Both the position numbers and the translations under genes were made by a program. A DNA stretch of 64,000 bases, from the NCBI GenBank assembly GCA_045586185.1, contig JAZMZV010000233.1:1-64000 (forward strand). The letters run 5' to 3'. The notes below the pieces were generated by a model. It did not search any database. It was not told where the DNA came from and worked only from the letters and a program-made list of their open reading frames with translations. The DNA is from RUG11551 sp045586185 (GTDB lineage: Bacteria > Planctomycetota > Planctomycetia > Pirellulales > Thermoguttaceae). This document shows, one piece after another, positions 52,159 through 61,188 of the stretch. Within the stretch, counting starts at the first letter, position 1; every line of letters starts with the position of its first letter.

Positions 52159-53301
52159 ATGTCATCAGAACCCAGCAATATTCCCCCGTACGTACGGAAA
52201 GACGAATACGAAATTGACCGATTGTTTCGCGCCCTGGTTAAATGCAAGGGCAGCGACTTGCACCTGAAAGTTGGGCGACCTCCGATGCTCCGCGTTGCCG
52301 GGTCGCTTCAGGCTCTTAATCGCGGACCGATTGACGAAGACGAGATGGATCGAATCCTGTACGAGTTCATGAACGAACGCAACCGCAAAATCCTTCAGGA
52401 AACCGGCGGAGCGGACTTCGCTCACATCGTAAAGGTGGACGAACTCACTTGGCGTTTCCGCGTTAACGTTCTTAATCAGATGGGGCGTCTGGGTCTGGTC
52501 GCCCGAAAAGTCAACAACTCCATTCCGGTTTTTGAAAAGCTGTTTCTGCCCCAAATTCTGGAAGAACTGTGCAAGTTCTCGCAAGGCATGATTCTTTTGG
52601 CAGGCATTACCGGCTCGGGAAAAAGTACGACCATCGCGTCCATGCTGGACTGGATTAACCATCGATATAAAAAACACATTTTGACGCTCGAAGACCCGAT
52701 CGAATTCACGTTTACGGAAGACAAATGCCTCATCAACCAGCGAGAAATCGGTCAGGACGTTATCGACTTCATGACCGGCATGAAGCACGCGGTTCGTGAA
52801 GACCCGGACATCATCCTCGTCGGTGAAATGCGCGACCGGGAAACGTTTGAAACCGCTATCCACGCCGCCGAAACCGGGCACCTTGTTTTCGGAACGATCC
52901 ACGCGTCCACCGCGCCGTCGACCATTGGTCGTATTCTCGACTTGTTCCCGCAAAACATGCACCGGGCGCTGCGCTCCGCTCTGGCGTTTAACCTCAAGGG
53001 AATCGTTGCCCAGAAGCTGCTCCCGTCCATTAAAGAAGGCGTTCAGCGCGTCCCAACGTGCGAAATCATGATGATTAACCCGACCATCCGCAAACTGATT
53101 CTCGAAGGAGAAGACGAAAAACTCGCCGATGCAATTCGAATCGGCTACGAAGAAGGCATGCAGGACTTCACCAAAAGCCTCAAAGACCTCATCGACGCGG
53201 AACTCATCGACCGGGAAACCGCCATGGAAGTCGCCCCCAACAAAGAAGCCCTCAAAATGGCGATCAAAGGCATCGAAGTCAAAGCCCCGGGTATTTTGTA
53301 A
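52159..53301 (+). CDS. pilT: PilT-family retraction ATPase
   Basis: 380 residues. A hexameric ATPase of type IV pili or related systems, usually driving retraction. The N-terminal PAS-like part includes KGSDLHLKVGRPPMLRV. Walker A is GITGSGKST (149-157), the Asp box follows at LTLEDPIEF, Walker B is DIILVGEMRD (about 217-226), and the His box is HLVFGTIHA. C-terminal residues are the usual extra PilT helices. Surface pilus genes are not adjacent. The next gene encodes a degenerate relative of PilB. Confidence 0.93.
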   Translation: MSSEPSNIPPYVRKDEYEIDRLFRALVKCKGSDLHLKVGRPPMLRVAGSLQALNRGPIDEDEMDRILYEFMNERNRKILQETGGADFAHIVKVDELTWRFRVNVLNQMGRLGLVARKVNNSIPVFEKLFLPQILEELCKFSQGMILLAGITGSGKSTTIASMLDWINHRYKKHILTLEDPIEFTFTEDKCLINQREIGQDVIDFMTGMKHAVREDPDIILVGEMRDRETFETAIHAAETGHLVFGTIHASTAPSTIGRILDLFPQNMHRALRSALAFNLKGIVAQKLLPSIKEGVQRVPTCEIMMINPTIRKLILEGEDEKLADAIRIGYEEGMQDFTKSLKDLIDAELIDRETAMEVAPNKEALKMAIKGIEVKAPGIL

Positions 53302-53430
53302 ATTTAGGGAATTGGGAATGGGGAATAGGGATTCGCTTTCAGCGAATTTAAAACTACCTCCACACCCTCCTACTCTCCGTTCCCTAAACAACTCCCCACT
53401 CCCTATTCCCCACTCCCTACTCCCTAACTA
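53302..53430. repeat. Heptamer inverted repeat between pilT and the PilB-like gene (element R12)
   Basis: Left units GGGAATTGGGAATGGGGAATAG; core TTCGCTTTCAGCGAA; right units with CTCCCCA, CTCCCTA in tandem. Right arm is longer than left. It ends just before the next start codon. Confidence 0.85.
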
Positions 53431-53433
53431 TCC

Positions 53434-55671
53434 ATGAAACGCATTTTAATTCAATTGGTTTTTTCGTTTGCTGCTGCGGCGTTGTTATCGTTTCAGACTC
53501 CGGCAGCGTTGGCTGGCATCTTAGACGAGCTGAATAACGGCTCTCAGGCGGAAACTCCAGACGACGGCGACCAGGCGGCGGAGAATCCTGCCGTTGAGAA
53601 CGGTTCCGAGACCCCGGAACACGACGCTCCCATTGACGACAATCGCCAGGGCGAGGAACAAACCCCGCAAACGGACACCCCTCCGGAGGAAGACGGTCAA
53701 CCGAGCGAAAACACCGAGAATTCAGAACCGGCGGCGGAGGATGCGGAAAATCCTCAAAACGCTTCGGAAGACGAATCGGGCGCCGAGAATTCTGATTCTC
53801 AGCAAGCCGAAGCCGCGCCTCAAGTGGACCCCGGAACGCCAAAGACGCCTGTCAAGCTCAATAACGGCGGCTATTTCAGCATCGCTAAAATTCTGACGCT
53901 GCTGATTATCTATCTCCTTTGGGTGAAATCAATGGACTGGCTCAGCGCGGACGCCGTTCATTACAAAAAGGACTGGAAAAAGTGGAATGCGATTGCCGTC
54001 GGCTCGTTTGTCGCTGCGTTCGCCATTGCTTTGCTGCTGCCCTGGTTCTGGGCGGGAGCCCCCTTGGTCGCGCTGGCGTATCTGGTTCCGTTCATTCTGT
54101 ACGTTCGGTATCGCAACGAAGACATGAACCCGGCGGACATGGTCTTTACTCGAGATCATCTTCGACATTTCTTCGCGGAAAGGGTCAGCAAAGTCGGCGT
54201 CAAAGTTGACCCGAAAGCGAAAGACAAATTCACAACGGGCTGTGCGGCGAATTTGACGTCGTATACGAAAATTGAACGTCAGCGTGAAATGCGTCGAATT
54301 CAGGCGCACGCTCACGAAGGATTTATGGACGCTCGAAAAATGATTGCTCAGCTGATGACCAATCAGCCTGAGGCTACTATGCTGGACTTTGTCGCCAATG
54401 GCGTTAACGTGAAGCATCTTCTCGACGGCGTCTGGCATCCTGGCGAACCCCTGGAAAGAGAAACCGCCGATACGGCGCTGGAAGCTTTGAAAATTCTGTG
54501 CGGCATGAACCCTCAAGACAGACGCTCAAAGCAGTCTGGCGAATGTGAAGTCGAGTTTACGTATCAATTCGATTTCCCGGATGAGCGTTTGGCGATTCGT
54601 CTGATGCAGGAGCGTTACGACAAACTCATGGAAGAGGACAACGACGAAAACTATGTCGAACGCCGCAAACTCAAGGAAGACCTTCGAAGAGCAAAAGAAG
54701 ATCTGCCTCAACCGGAACAGAGAAAAAGAAAAGCGGTTATCACGGTAACGTCCCAGGGAACGCAAACCGGCGAAAGGGTTATGCTCAAGTTCTCGTCTCC
54801 CAAAATGGATTTCCATGTTTTGGAAGACTGCGGCATGAGAGACAAACTGGCAGAAAAGGTTCAGCCCATGTTCGATCTGCCGAAGGGGATTTTGATTTTC
54901 TCCGCGCCTGTCGGCAACGGCATGAAAACGACGCTCAACGTTGCTTTGAACAAGACCGACCGGTTCCAAAGAGAATACGCCCAGCTGGACAAGGAATCCA
55001 ATCCGCACGAAGTTGTTGAAAATATCCCTGTTACAACGTATTCGGAAAAGGATTCTATCAAAGAGGTTATGAAGCGCTTCTTCCTTAAAGAGCCCGCCGT
55101 GTCGGTAATTCAGGACATGGACGGCGCCATTCTCACCGAATGCTTTAAGGAAATGGCGATGGACGACCGACTGATTGTTACAACCATTCGCGCTCAGGAC
55201 GCTTCGGAAGCGTTGCTGAGAATGTTGGTTTTGAAGGACGCTGAAGGCAATCCTGTTTCCAGAGACAAGGTTGCCGACTACGTTAAAGTCGTAGTTTGCC
55301 AGCGTTTGATTCGAAAATTGTGCAATCACTGCAAACAGCCCGTCAAGGCGCCGCCGGCTCTGGCTCAGGCGCTCGGATTCCCAGCTGGACGAGAAGTGAT
55401 TCTTTATCAGCCGCCGGCTAAACCCGCCGAGGGCGAAGAAGTCTGCTCTGAATGTCACGGCATTGGATACAAGGGCAGAACGGCGATTACAGAAGTTCTC
55501 TTTGTCGGTCCCACCGTTCAGGAGGTTTTGAAGAAGGCTCCCAAACTGGACTTGCTTCGCAAAGCGGCTGTGAAAGACGGCAACAGAACCTTGAGAGAAG
55601 AAGGCATGGTTCTGGTTGCAAAAGGAATCACCTCCGTTCAGGAATTAAAACGAATTTTAGAAGCTCAGTGA
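53434..55671 (+). CDS. Membrane-anchored GspE/PilB-like protein with degenerate ATPase motifs
   Basis: 745 residues. A signal peptide (to about residue 27) leads to an acidic Glu/Asp/Asn/Pro linker (30-135), then three membrane segments (about 149-163, 184-205 and 206-225). The C-terminal half matches GspE/PilB ATPases: CxxC pairs C630/C633 and C671/C674, and CHGIGYKGRTAITEVL. The Walker A place reads APVGNGMKTT (491-500) where GPTGSGKTTT is expected, and Walker B is poor. ATP hydrolysis is doubtful. It follows pilT, so it may be a structural partner of the pilus motor. Confidence 0.85.
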   Translation: MKRILIQLVFSFAAAALLSFQTPAALAGILDELNNGSQAETPDDGDQAAENPAVENGSETPEHDAPIDDNRQGEEQTPQTDTPPEEDGQPSENTENSEPAAEDAENPQNASEDESGAENSDSQQAEAAPQVDPGTPKTPVKLNNGGYFSIAKILTLLIIYLLWVKSMDWLSADAVHYKKDWKKWNAIAVGSFVAAFAIALLLPWFWAGAPLVALAYLVPFILYVRYRNEDMNPADMVFTRDHLRHFFAERVSKVGVKVDPKAKDKFTTGCAANLTSYTKIERQREMRRIQAHAHEGFMDARKMIAQLMTNQPEATMLDFVANGVNVKHLLDGVWHPGEPLERETADTALEALKILCGMNPQDRRSKQSGECEVEFTYQFDFPDERLAIRLMQERYDKLMEEDNDENYVERRKLKEDLRRAKEDLPQPEQRKRKAVITVTSQGTQTGERVMLKFSSPKMDFHVLEDCGMRDKLAEKVQPMFDLPKGILIFSAPVGNGMKTTLNVALNKTDRFQREYAQLDKESNPHEVVENIPVTTYSEKDSIKEVMKRFFLKEPAVSVIQDMDGAILTECFKEMAMDDRLIVTTIRAQDASEALLRMLVLKDAEGNPVSRDKVADYVKVVVCQRLIRKLCNHCKQPVKAPPALAQALGFPAGREVILYQPPAKPAEGEEVCSECHGIGYKGRTAITEVLFVGPTVQEVLKKAPKLDLLRKAAVKDGNRTLREEGMVLVAKGITSVQELKRILEAQ

Positions 55672-56591
55672 ATTTTTTTCAATCGGATTCTCCGCTGACT
55701 AAAGCGAATTTCCTCCCGATTACAGAGCAGGAGCTGAAATGGAATCTGTATGTAACCGGGGCGGGATATGACGACATGCAGCCAGGACGCGCTTTTGTCA
55801 ATGAAGGGCGTCCGGAGCTGTATCGTTTGGAGCAATATAAAAACCGTATTCTTCCGGAATACGTTTTTATTTATATCGTCGACGGCGCTGGACAATACAT
55901 TTCCGATATAGGCGGCTCGCTTGCGGTGAAAAAGGGAGACTTTTTTATCCTCTTTCCCGGTTCTGAACATCAGCTAATTCCCGATAAGGATATTGGCTGG
56001 AAAGATATTTGGATTACGGCAAACGGTCCGTATATTCATTATTTAACCCAAAACGGAGTCCTCGATCCTCGCCATCCGATTGTCAGTTCTTCGTCGTCCG
56101 ACAATAAAATAAAAAGTCGAATGGAACAGCTGTGCAGGAAGATTCTGGATTCTCCCCAGGTCAATTCGCCGTTTTACGCCGAGGATTTGCTGGGCATTCT
56201 CATTGAAGTTGGCGCATGTCAAAAATCGCCTGCGCCTCCCGGGATTCTTCTGCCGTCGACTGAGGAAAAGGTCTCACTTTCAACTCAGCTTATTCAAAAA
56301 GCATGCAGAGAGATTTGGAATTGGGGACATCAGGAAATCGATATTAAGCGTCTGGCAAAAAAGCTGGGCGTTACTCGTCGGACTCTGGAACGATATTTTA
56401 GCAAGGAACTTCACAGAACAATTCGCGATGAGATTCATCGCTGCAGAATTTATCGGGCGATAACCCTGCTTCAGCAAACGAATGTAAAGATTGAGCAGAT
56501 CGCGCTCATGGCGGGATTCCCCAACTACGTTCACATGATACGCGTGTTCAAACGAGCGCTGGGCAGAACGCCCCGTGAATTCAGGAGTTAG
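55668..56591 (+). CDS. AraC-family transcriptional regulator
   Basis: 307 residues from a GTG at 55668 that overlaps the stop codon of the preceding gene (GTGA), preferred over an upstream ATG whose product would read through the PilB-like frame. An N-terminal cupin-type sensor part (about 20-110, GSLAVKKGDFFILFPGSEH) precedes a double helix-turn-helix (about 195-305, KRLAKKLGVTRRTLERYF; VKIEQIALMAGFPNYVHMIRVF). AraC regulators with this layout often respond to sugars. The coupling to the pilus genes may be chance. Confidence 0.85.
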   Translation: MNFFQSDSPLTKANFLPITEQELKWNLYVTGAGYDDMQPGRAFVNEGRPELYRLEQYKNRILPEYVFIYIVDGAGQYISDIGGSLAVKKGDFFILFPGSEHQLIPDKDIGWKDIWITANGPYIHYLTQNGVLDPRHPIVSSSSSDNKIKSRMEQLCRKILDSPQVNSPFYAEDLLGILIEVGACQKSPAPPGILLPSTEEKVSLSTQLIQKACREIWNWGHQEIDIKRLAKKLGVTRRTLERYFSKELHRTIRDEIHRCRIYRAITLLQQTNVKIEQIALMAGFPNYVHMIRVFKRALGRTPREFRS

Positions 56592-56685
56592 GCGTTACGA
56601 GTTAAACGTTGGCGTTTAGCCCTTGTCTAACGGCAAGCCGCATTCCTGATTTTCTGCTTTCCGCTCCCTAATCCCCATCCCCTAA
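56592..56685. repeat. Decayed heptamer element upstream of dprA (element R13)
   Basis: A GTTAAACGTTGGCGTTTAG palindrome-like left part, a core with AACGGCAAGCCG, and right units GCTCCCTAATCCCCATCCCC. Only the right arm keeps the family look. Confidence 0.5.
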
Positions 56686-56687
56686 TT

Positions 56688-57818
56688 ATGTTCGACATCA
56701 ACAACGAAGATCATCGCGCGCTTCTTCGCCTCGCTTTAGCGGAAGGAATCGGACCGCTGATGCGTCAGAATTTACTCGACGCGTTCGGTTCTCCCGCCGC
56801 GGTCTTTCAGGCGTCGGAAAAGGACTGGGCGGCGATACCCGGCATCGGCGCTCAGAGGATTGAGTCGTTACAGAGTTCGACGGACGAAAAGCTCGATAAA
56901 TTTCTCGCGTTCTGCAAGATTCATCACATTGACCTCATTCCGCTGGGCGACAAAAACTACCCTCAGCAGCTGACGTCCATTCCTGACGCGCCGGGGATTC
57001 TCTTCGTTCGCGGGACGCTTCTTCCGGAAGACAGCATTTCTATCGGCGTTGTTGGAACGCGACATTCTACGCATTACGGCAACCGGGCGGCGCACAATCT
57101 CAGCTTTGCCCTGGCGCAGGCGGGCGTTACAATTATCAGCGGATTGGCGCGAGGAATCGACACGCAGGCGCATATCGGCGCTCTGGACGCTCACGGCAGA
57201 ACGATTGCCGTTTTGGCGTCTGGTCAGGAAAAGATATATCCGCCGGAAAACGAGAAACTGGCAAACGCGATTGTCGAATCCGGCGGCGCGCTGGTTACGG
57301 AAGCCCTGCCCGGCTCCGTTCCTCGAAAAGGCATGTTCCCGCAGCGCAACCGGATTATCAGCGGTCTGTCTTTGGGAACGCTTGTCGTTGAAGCGGACGT
57401 CGCCAGCGGCGCGTTGATTACGGCGCGTCACGCCATGGAGCAAAACAGAGAAGTCTTTGCCGTGCCTGGTCAGATCGACAGCCGCATGTCCCGTGGTTCC
57501 AATCGGCTTATCAAAGACGGCGCGAGGCTGGTTCAGTCCGTAGACGACATTCTCGACAATCTCGGTCCGCTGACGAAGCCGATTCAGCGGTCAACAGGCG
57601 TTACAGACAAGAATCCGCCCAAGCCGGCGGAACTCAAGCTCAACGAGATGGAACGCAAAGTCTACGACGTCGTTTGCGCTCATACCGGACCAACGCCTAT
57701 CGACGAATTGATTCGTCAAACCGGGCTGCCAACGGGAAATCTTCTGGCGGTGATTACCGCATTGGAAATCCGCCGACTAATCAAACGCGTCGGCGGACAA
57801 AGCGTGATTCGGAACTGA
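56688..57818 (+). CDS. dprA: DNA processing protein DprA
   Basis: 376 residues. It loads RecA on incoming single-stranded DNA in natural transformation. A helix-hairpin-helix-like N-terminus (about 10-65) is followed by the DprA Rossmann domain: IGVVGTRHSTHYG (about 117-129), ISGLARGIDTQAHIGAL, and FPQRNRIISGLS. A winged-helix C-terminus (about 310-375, PTPIDELIRQTGLP) is present. With the ComF-like gene at 33.5 kb it suggests competence, though neither comEC nor comEA is here. Confidence 0.95.
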   Translation: MFDINNEDHRALLRLALAEGIGPLMRQNLLDAFGSPAAVFQASEKDWAAIPGIGAQRIESLQSSTDEKLDKFLAFCKIHHIDLIPLGDKNYPQQLTSIPDAPGILFVRGTLLPEDSISIGVVGTRHSTHYGNRAAHNLSFALAQAGVTIISGLARGIDTQAHIGALDAHGRTIAVLASGQEKIYPPENEKLANAIVESGGALVTEALPGSVPRKGMFPQRNRIISGLSLGTLVVEADVASGALITARHAMEQNREVFAVPGQIDSRMSRGSNRLIKDGARLVQSVDDILDNLGPLTKPIQRSTGVTDKNPPKPAELKLNEMERKVYDVVCAHTGPTPIDELIRQTGLPTGNLLAVITALEIRRLIKRVGGQSVIRN

Positions 57819-57828
57819 CGCTTCGCGA

Positions 57829-59424
57829 TTATTTTTCAGACAATTTATACACGGTGAACTGACTATTCTGGTACAACATCGGCAGCGCGATGGGCGTTCG
57901 AGCGTTTGTAACAAGATAGTCCGCGCCGTACTCTTTACCCAAACGCTTGAGCTTATTGGGCGACTGCCTTGCCATCGAGTCATTCCAGACGTATCCACTT
58001 GGCGAAGATTCGTCTTCGACTGTATACAAATACATAAGCCGTCTGTACCATTCTACCAGCCCCGCGGCGTTTTGCGGAACGTCTTTCCAGTTAACGCCCG
58101 TTCCCCGATGAGAATACCAAGTGAACGTTCGGGTCATTTTCGGTACGATAAACACGGCGTCTTGAGGCGTGTTTTTGTCAATCCAGGAGCAAACGTCAAT
58201 CCATTGATAATAGTTTATTTCCGCCATGTGGCACTGTCGCGGAGGAACCGGATGCGCCAATCGGTAGATATTTTTATAAACGCCCGCAGCCCCGCAGAAC
58301 AAACACAGGCAAAGCGCTATGATATAAAAATGTGTAAAACGATAGAGTTTCGCGCAGCATATAACTAAACAAGCCAGTAACGAGAACGTTAACGGAATGG
58401 CAACGTCAGAAAGACGGAACCAGTAAAACCGCAGCAAGCCGACGCAGTCGTTGGGGTAAGAAGCTGACCAGAACGACAAAATAATTCCAATTGAGGCAAT
58501 GATTAGCGCAGTGGCGCCAAAAAGCAATAAAAAATTACAGCCAGCGTTAATTCGTTTGGATTCATCGTTTTGGTCCCGATTGAGTTTTTTTGCGTAACGG
58601 GTAAACCAGCACAGAATAATAAACGTAATGAACCAGACAATACACAGGGCAAAAAACCGCCAAACAAAAACGGCAGGGAACGATGTAAAAAGCAGATGGT
58701 GCGGCAATCGGAAATAGACGTACACGCGTTCAGCCGCTTTTACGGCGTCAGGAAACTCTCCGTAATTGAGAAGCAAAGAGGGAATCAATCCCGGTAAAGA
58801 CAGCAGACCGCCGATGGGAAGCGTCCAAACATCTTGCCATCGAAAAGCGATTTGTTTTTTCAATACGCAAAGGAAATACGCAATCAGCGCCGCCAAAACC
58901 GTCCAGCCGCCAACCAACACGTGAAACATGGACGCGATTCCCAATACAATCCACGCCTGCCCCCATTTTTGAGCGGTTATGCGTTCCAACCCCCAAAAGA
59001 CGAAGACGTACGCGATTGTTTTCGCCTCCATGCCGCCGAAAACCCATTCTCCCGCCATCTGACAATACGACTGAAGGAAGGCAAACATTCCCGCTGAAAG
59101 AACCGCAAACCATTGACGGGGAACGACATTCCACGACAACCTCTGCCAGAAAAACGCCATGGCAAACCAGCAGACGATTCGCCCAATCCAGGCGCACGCT
59201 GACAGCGGCATAATCGTCGTCAGCCAGCCAAACGTCCAGACGAAAACGCCGTGAGCGTCTGGCGTGGAAAGGAGAAAATCGCCCGGCGCGTAGGAGGGAT
59301 TCCAGAATCGAGCCGCCTTGCCGAGGTAATGCGCCTCGTTGACGTCTGGAACGAGATACGCTCCTTCCAGAAAGAATAAAACAAATATCAGCAGAATTTC
59401 AAGCCATCGATTTTTCGTGTTCAT
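57829..59424 (-). CDS. Polytopic membrane protein of unknown function (DUF6798-like)
   Basis: 531 residues with about 11 hydrophobic membrane segments across residues 5-405. A soluble C-terminal part (about 420-531) holds WIDKNTPQDAVFIVPKMTRTFTWYSHRGTGVNWKDVP, the sort of motif seen in DUF6798 proteins of planctomycetes, and resembles the C-terminal part of glycosyltransferase-like membrane proteins. No catalytic residues can be assigned. It is convergent with dprA, and its promoter candidate gives a leaderless message. Confidence 0.7.
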   Translation of the reverse strand: MNTKNRWLEILLIFVLFFLEGAYLVPDVNEAHYLGKAARFWNPSYAPGDFLLSTPDAHGVFVWTFGWLTTIMPLSACAWIGRIVCWFAMAFFWQRLSWNVVPRQWFAVLSAGMFAFLQSYCQMAGEWVFGGMEAKTIAYVFVFWGLERITAQKWGQAWIVLGIASMFHVLVGGWTVLAALIAYFLCVLKKQIAFRWQDVWTLPIGGLLSLPGLIPSLLLNYGEFPDAVKAAERVYVYFRLPHHLLFTSFPAVFVWRFFALCIVWFITFIILCWFTRYAKKLNRDQNDESKRINAGCNFLLLFGATALIIASIGIILSFWSASYPNDCVGLLRFYWFRLSDVAIPLTFSLLACLVICCAKLYRFTHFYIIALCLCLFCGAAGVYKNIYRLAHPVPPRQCHMAEINYYQWIDVCSWIDKNTPQDAVFIVPKMTRTFTWYSHRGTGVNWKDVPQNAAGLVEWYRRLMYLYTVEDESSPSGYVWNDSMARQSPNKLKRLGKEYGADYLVTNARTPIALPMLYQNSQFTVYKLSEK

Positions 59425-59431
59425 AAGAATT

Positions 59432-59459
59432 ATTTTAACAATTTACCTGTTTTTTTCAA
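59432..59459 (-). promoter_or_regulatory. Promoter of the polytopic membrane protein gene, predicted leaderless
   Basis: On the minus strand TTGAAA (59454-59459) and TAAAAT (59432-59437) are 16 bases apart; the -10 ends 7 bases before the ATG at 59424. Confidence 0.55.
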
Positions 59460-59611
59460 GATCAATGTTGTATAAGAATGAAAAAAACGTTATAGTATTG
59501 AAAATGGGCTGATGGGCGAATCTTGCAATTAATTGCGGATGTATACAATCCTCATTTTGCAAACGTCTGTCAACGATTGTTTTAATCCTTTAACGTACAG
59601 GAAAACAAAAA

Positions 59612-61084
59612 ATGTCAGATTCATTTACTGAAACAACGAACACGTCATGGTTTAGCCGAATTGGCAAATCCTTTAAGGGGATTGTCGTTGGTTTTGTTTT
59701 GTTCATTGCTGCTTTTCCGCTTTTATTTTGGAATGAAGGCAGAACGATCAAACAAACCAAATCTCTTAAAGAGACGGAAGCTGGGCTTGTCATTGCCAAA
59801 TGCGATGAAGTCAATCAGGATTACGAAGGCAAGCCGGTTTATATGACAGGCGACGCCAAAACAGAGGAAACTCTTTCCGACGATATCTTCCCGGTTACTG
59901 TCAACGGATTTAAACTCAAACGCAACGTTGAAATGTATCAGTGGGTTGAACACGAAAAATCTGAAACAAAAGAGAAACTTGGCGGCGGCGAACAAACCGT
60001 TACCACCTATACGTATACCAAGGAATGGAGCGACAGCCCAATTGACTCCGGACAATTCAAGCAGTCTGCTGAACACGAAAACCCCGCTTGGGATTTTGAG
60101 GGCGGCGAAATTGTAGCGAAGACCGGCGCGATCGGCGCTTTTACTTTGACAGACAGCATTATCAGCAAAATGAACTGGTATGAACCGTTCAAAGTTGAAG
60201 TCCCGACTGCGTCTGAAACGCCAGCGGTTCAAACGCCAACGGAATCGGTTCCCGAAATGCCGGAACTCACGACTCTTGAAGACGTTCCTGCTATTGACGA
60301 CGTTCCCGAGACTCCTTCTGTTCCCGAGACTCCGGCAGTTCCCGAAACGCCGGCTGTTGATGAACTCCCGACCCTTGAAGACGCTCCGGCTATTGACGAA
60401 CTCCCGACTCTTGAAGACGCTCCGGCTGTTGACGAGCTTCCGGCGCTTCCCAGTGAAACAACAGCTGGCGAATCAACCGCTGAAACGCCCGTTGCGCCGC
60501 AAACTCCGGAAGCGATTGCCGCCGCTAACGGCGTTCCAGAAGGATACATTTACTACAAAGACGGTTTTTATAAGGGCGATCCCAAAAAGCTTGCGATTGG
60601 CGACGTTCGCGTTTCGTTTGAATACATGCCGGCGACTGAAACGATAAGCCTTATTTCCGGTCAGCAGGGTGACACCTTCGCGCCTTATCAAACCAAATAC
60701 AATCAGATTGAACTGGTTGAAAAGGGCGTTGTTTCCGCAGACGCCATGTTCAAGCACGCTCACAACGCCAACTCGATGATTTGCTGGGCGCTTCGTCTGG
60801 CTGGATTTATGATGATGTTCATCGGTTTGAAGATGATCTTTGAACCGTTGCGAGTCATTGCCGCCGTTGTGCCGTTTATTGGTTCGATTGTTGGAATGGG
60901 AACAGGATTTGTCGCCTTCGTTTTGGCGGCTGGATTCAGCCTGCTGACGATTTCCATCGGCTGGCTGGCATATCGACCGCTCATTGGCGTCCCGATTTTG
61001 ATTGCAGCTATTGTCTTCCTGCTCATGCCATTTTTCAAGGGCAAGAAGGCGGCTCCGCAACCCTCGGCTCCGTTTGAAAAGTAA
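59612..61084 (+). CDS. TMEM43-family membrane protein with a Pro/Glu-rich insert
   Basis: 490 residues. The N-terminal SRIGKSFKGIVVGFVLFIAAFPLLFWNEGRTIK is the TMEM43/LUMA start with one membrane helix. The extracytoplasmic body includes DYEGKPVYMTGDA and QWVEHEKSE, and is broken by a Pro/Glu/Thr repeat (about 200-295, LPTLEDAPAIDE and variants). Three or four membrane helices lie at the C-terminus (about 390-482). The animal TMEM43 is a nuclear-envelope protein; bacterial members are of unknown role. AGGA is 10 bases before the ATG. A terminator follows. Confidence 0.88.
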   Translation: MSDSFTETTNTSWFSRIGKSFKGIVVGFVLFIAAFPLLFWNEGRTIKQTKSLKETEAGLVIAKCDEVNQDYEGKPVYMTGDAKTEETLSDDIFPVTVNGFKLKRNVEMYQWVEHEKSETKEKLGGGEQTVTTYTYTKEWSDSPIDSGQFKQSAEHENPAWDFEGGEIVAKTGAIGAFTLTDSIISKMNWYEPFKVEVPTASETPAVQTPTESVPEMPELTTLEDVPAIDDVPETPSVPETPAVPETPAVDELPTLEDAPAIDELPTLEDAPAVDELPALPSETTAGESTAETPVAPQTPEAIAAANGVPEGYIYYKDGFYKGDPKKLAIGDVRVSFEYMPATETISLISGQQGDTFAPYQTKYNQIELVEKGVVSADAMFKHAHNANSMICWALRLAGFMMMFIGLKMIFEPLRVIAAVVPFIGSIVGMGTGFVAFVLAAGFSLLTISIGWLAYRPLIGVPILIAAIVFLLMPFFKGKKAAPQPSAPFEK

Positions 61085-61129
61085 CGATATGGCTGTTCTT
61101 GATTGAATAAAATTCTGTCAACAGATACG

Positions 61130-61158
61130 CGGCTCGACGAATTTGTCGAGCCGTTTTT
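61130..61158 (+). terminator. Terminator of the TMEM43-family gene
   Basis: CGGCTCGAC and GTCGAGCCG form a perfect 9-bp stem followed by five T residues, 45 bases after the stop codon. Confidence 0.9.
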
Positions 61159-61188
61159 ATCGTTAATCTCTATCACAAAACAAGCATT

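Noticed and set aside
55452..55667. Upstream extension of the AraC gene from an ATG at 55452
   Set aside because: The added segment lies wholly in the PilB-like gene in another frame and is a low-complexity basic peptide; the GTG at 55668 gives a normal AraC protein.
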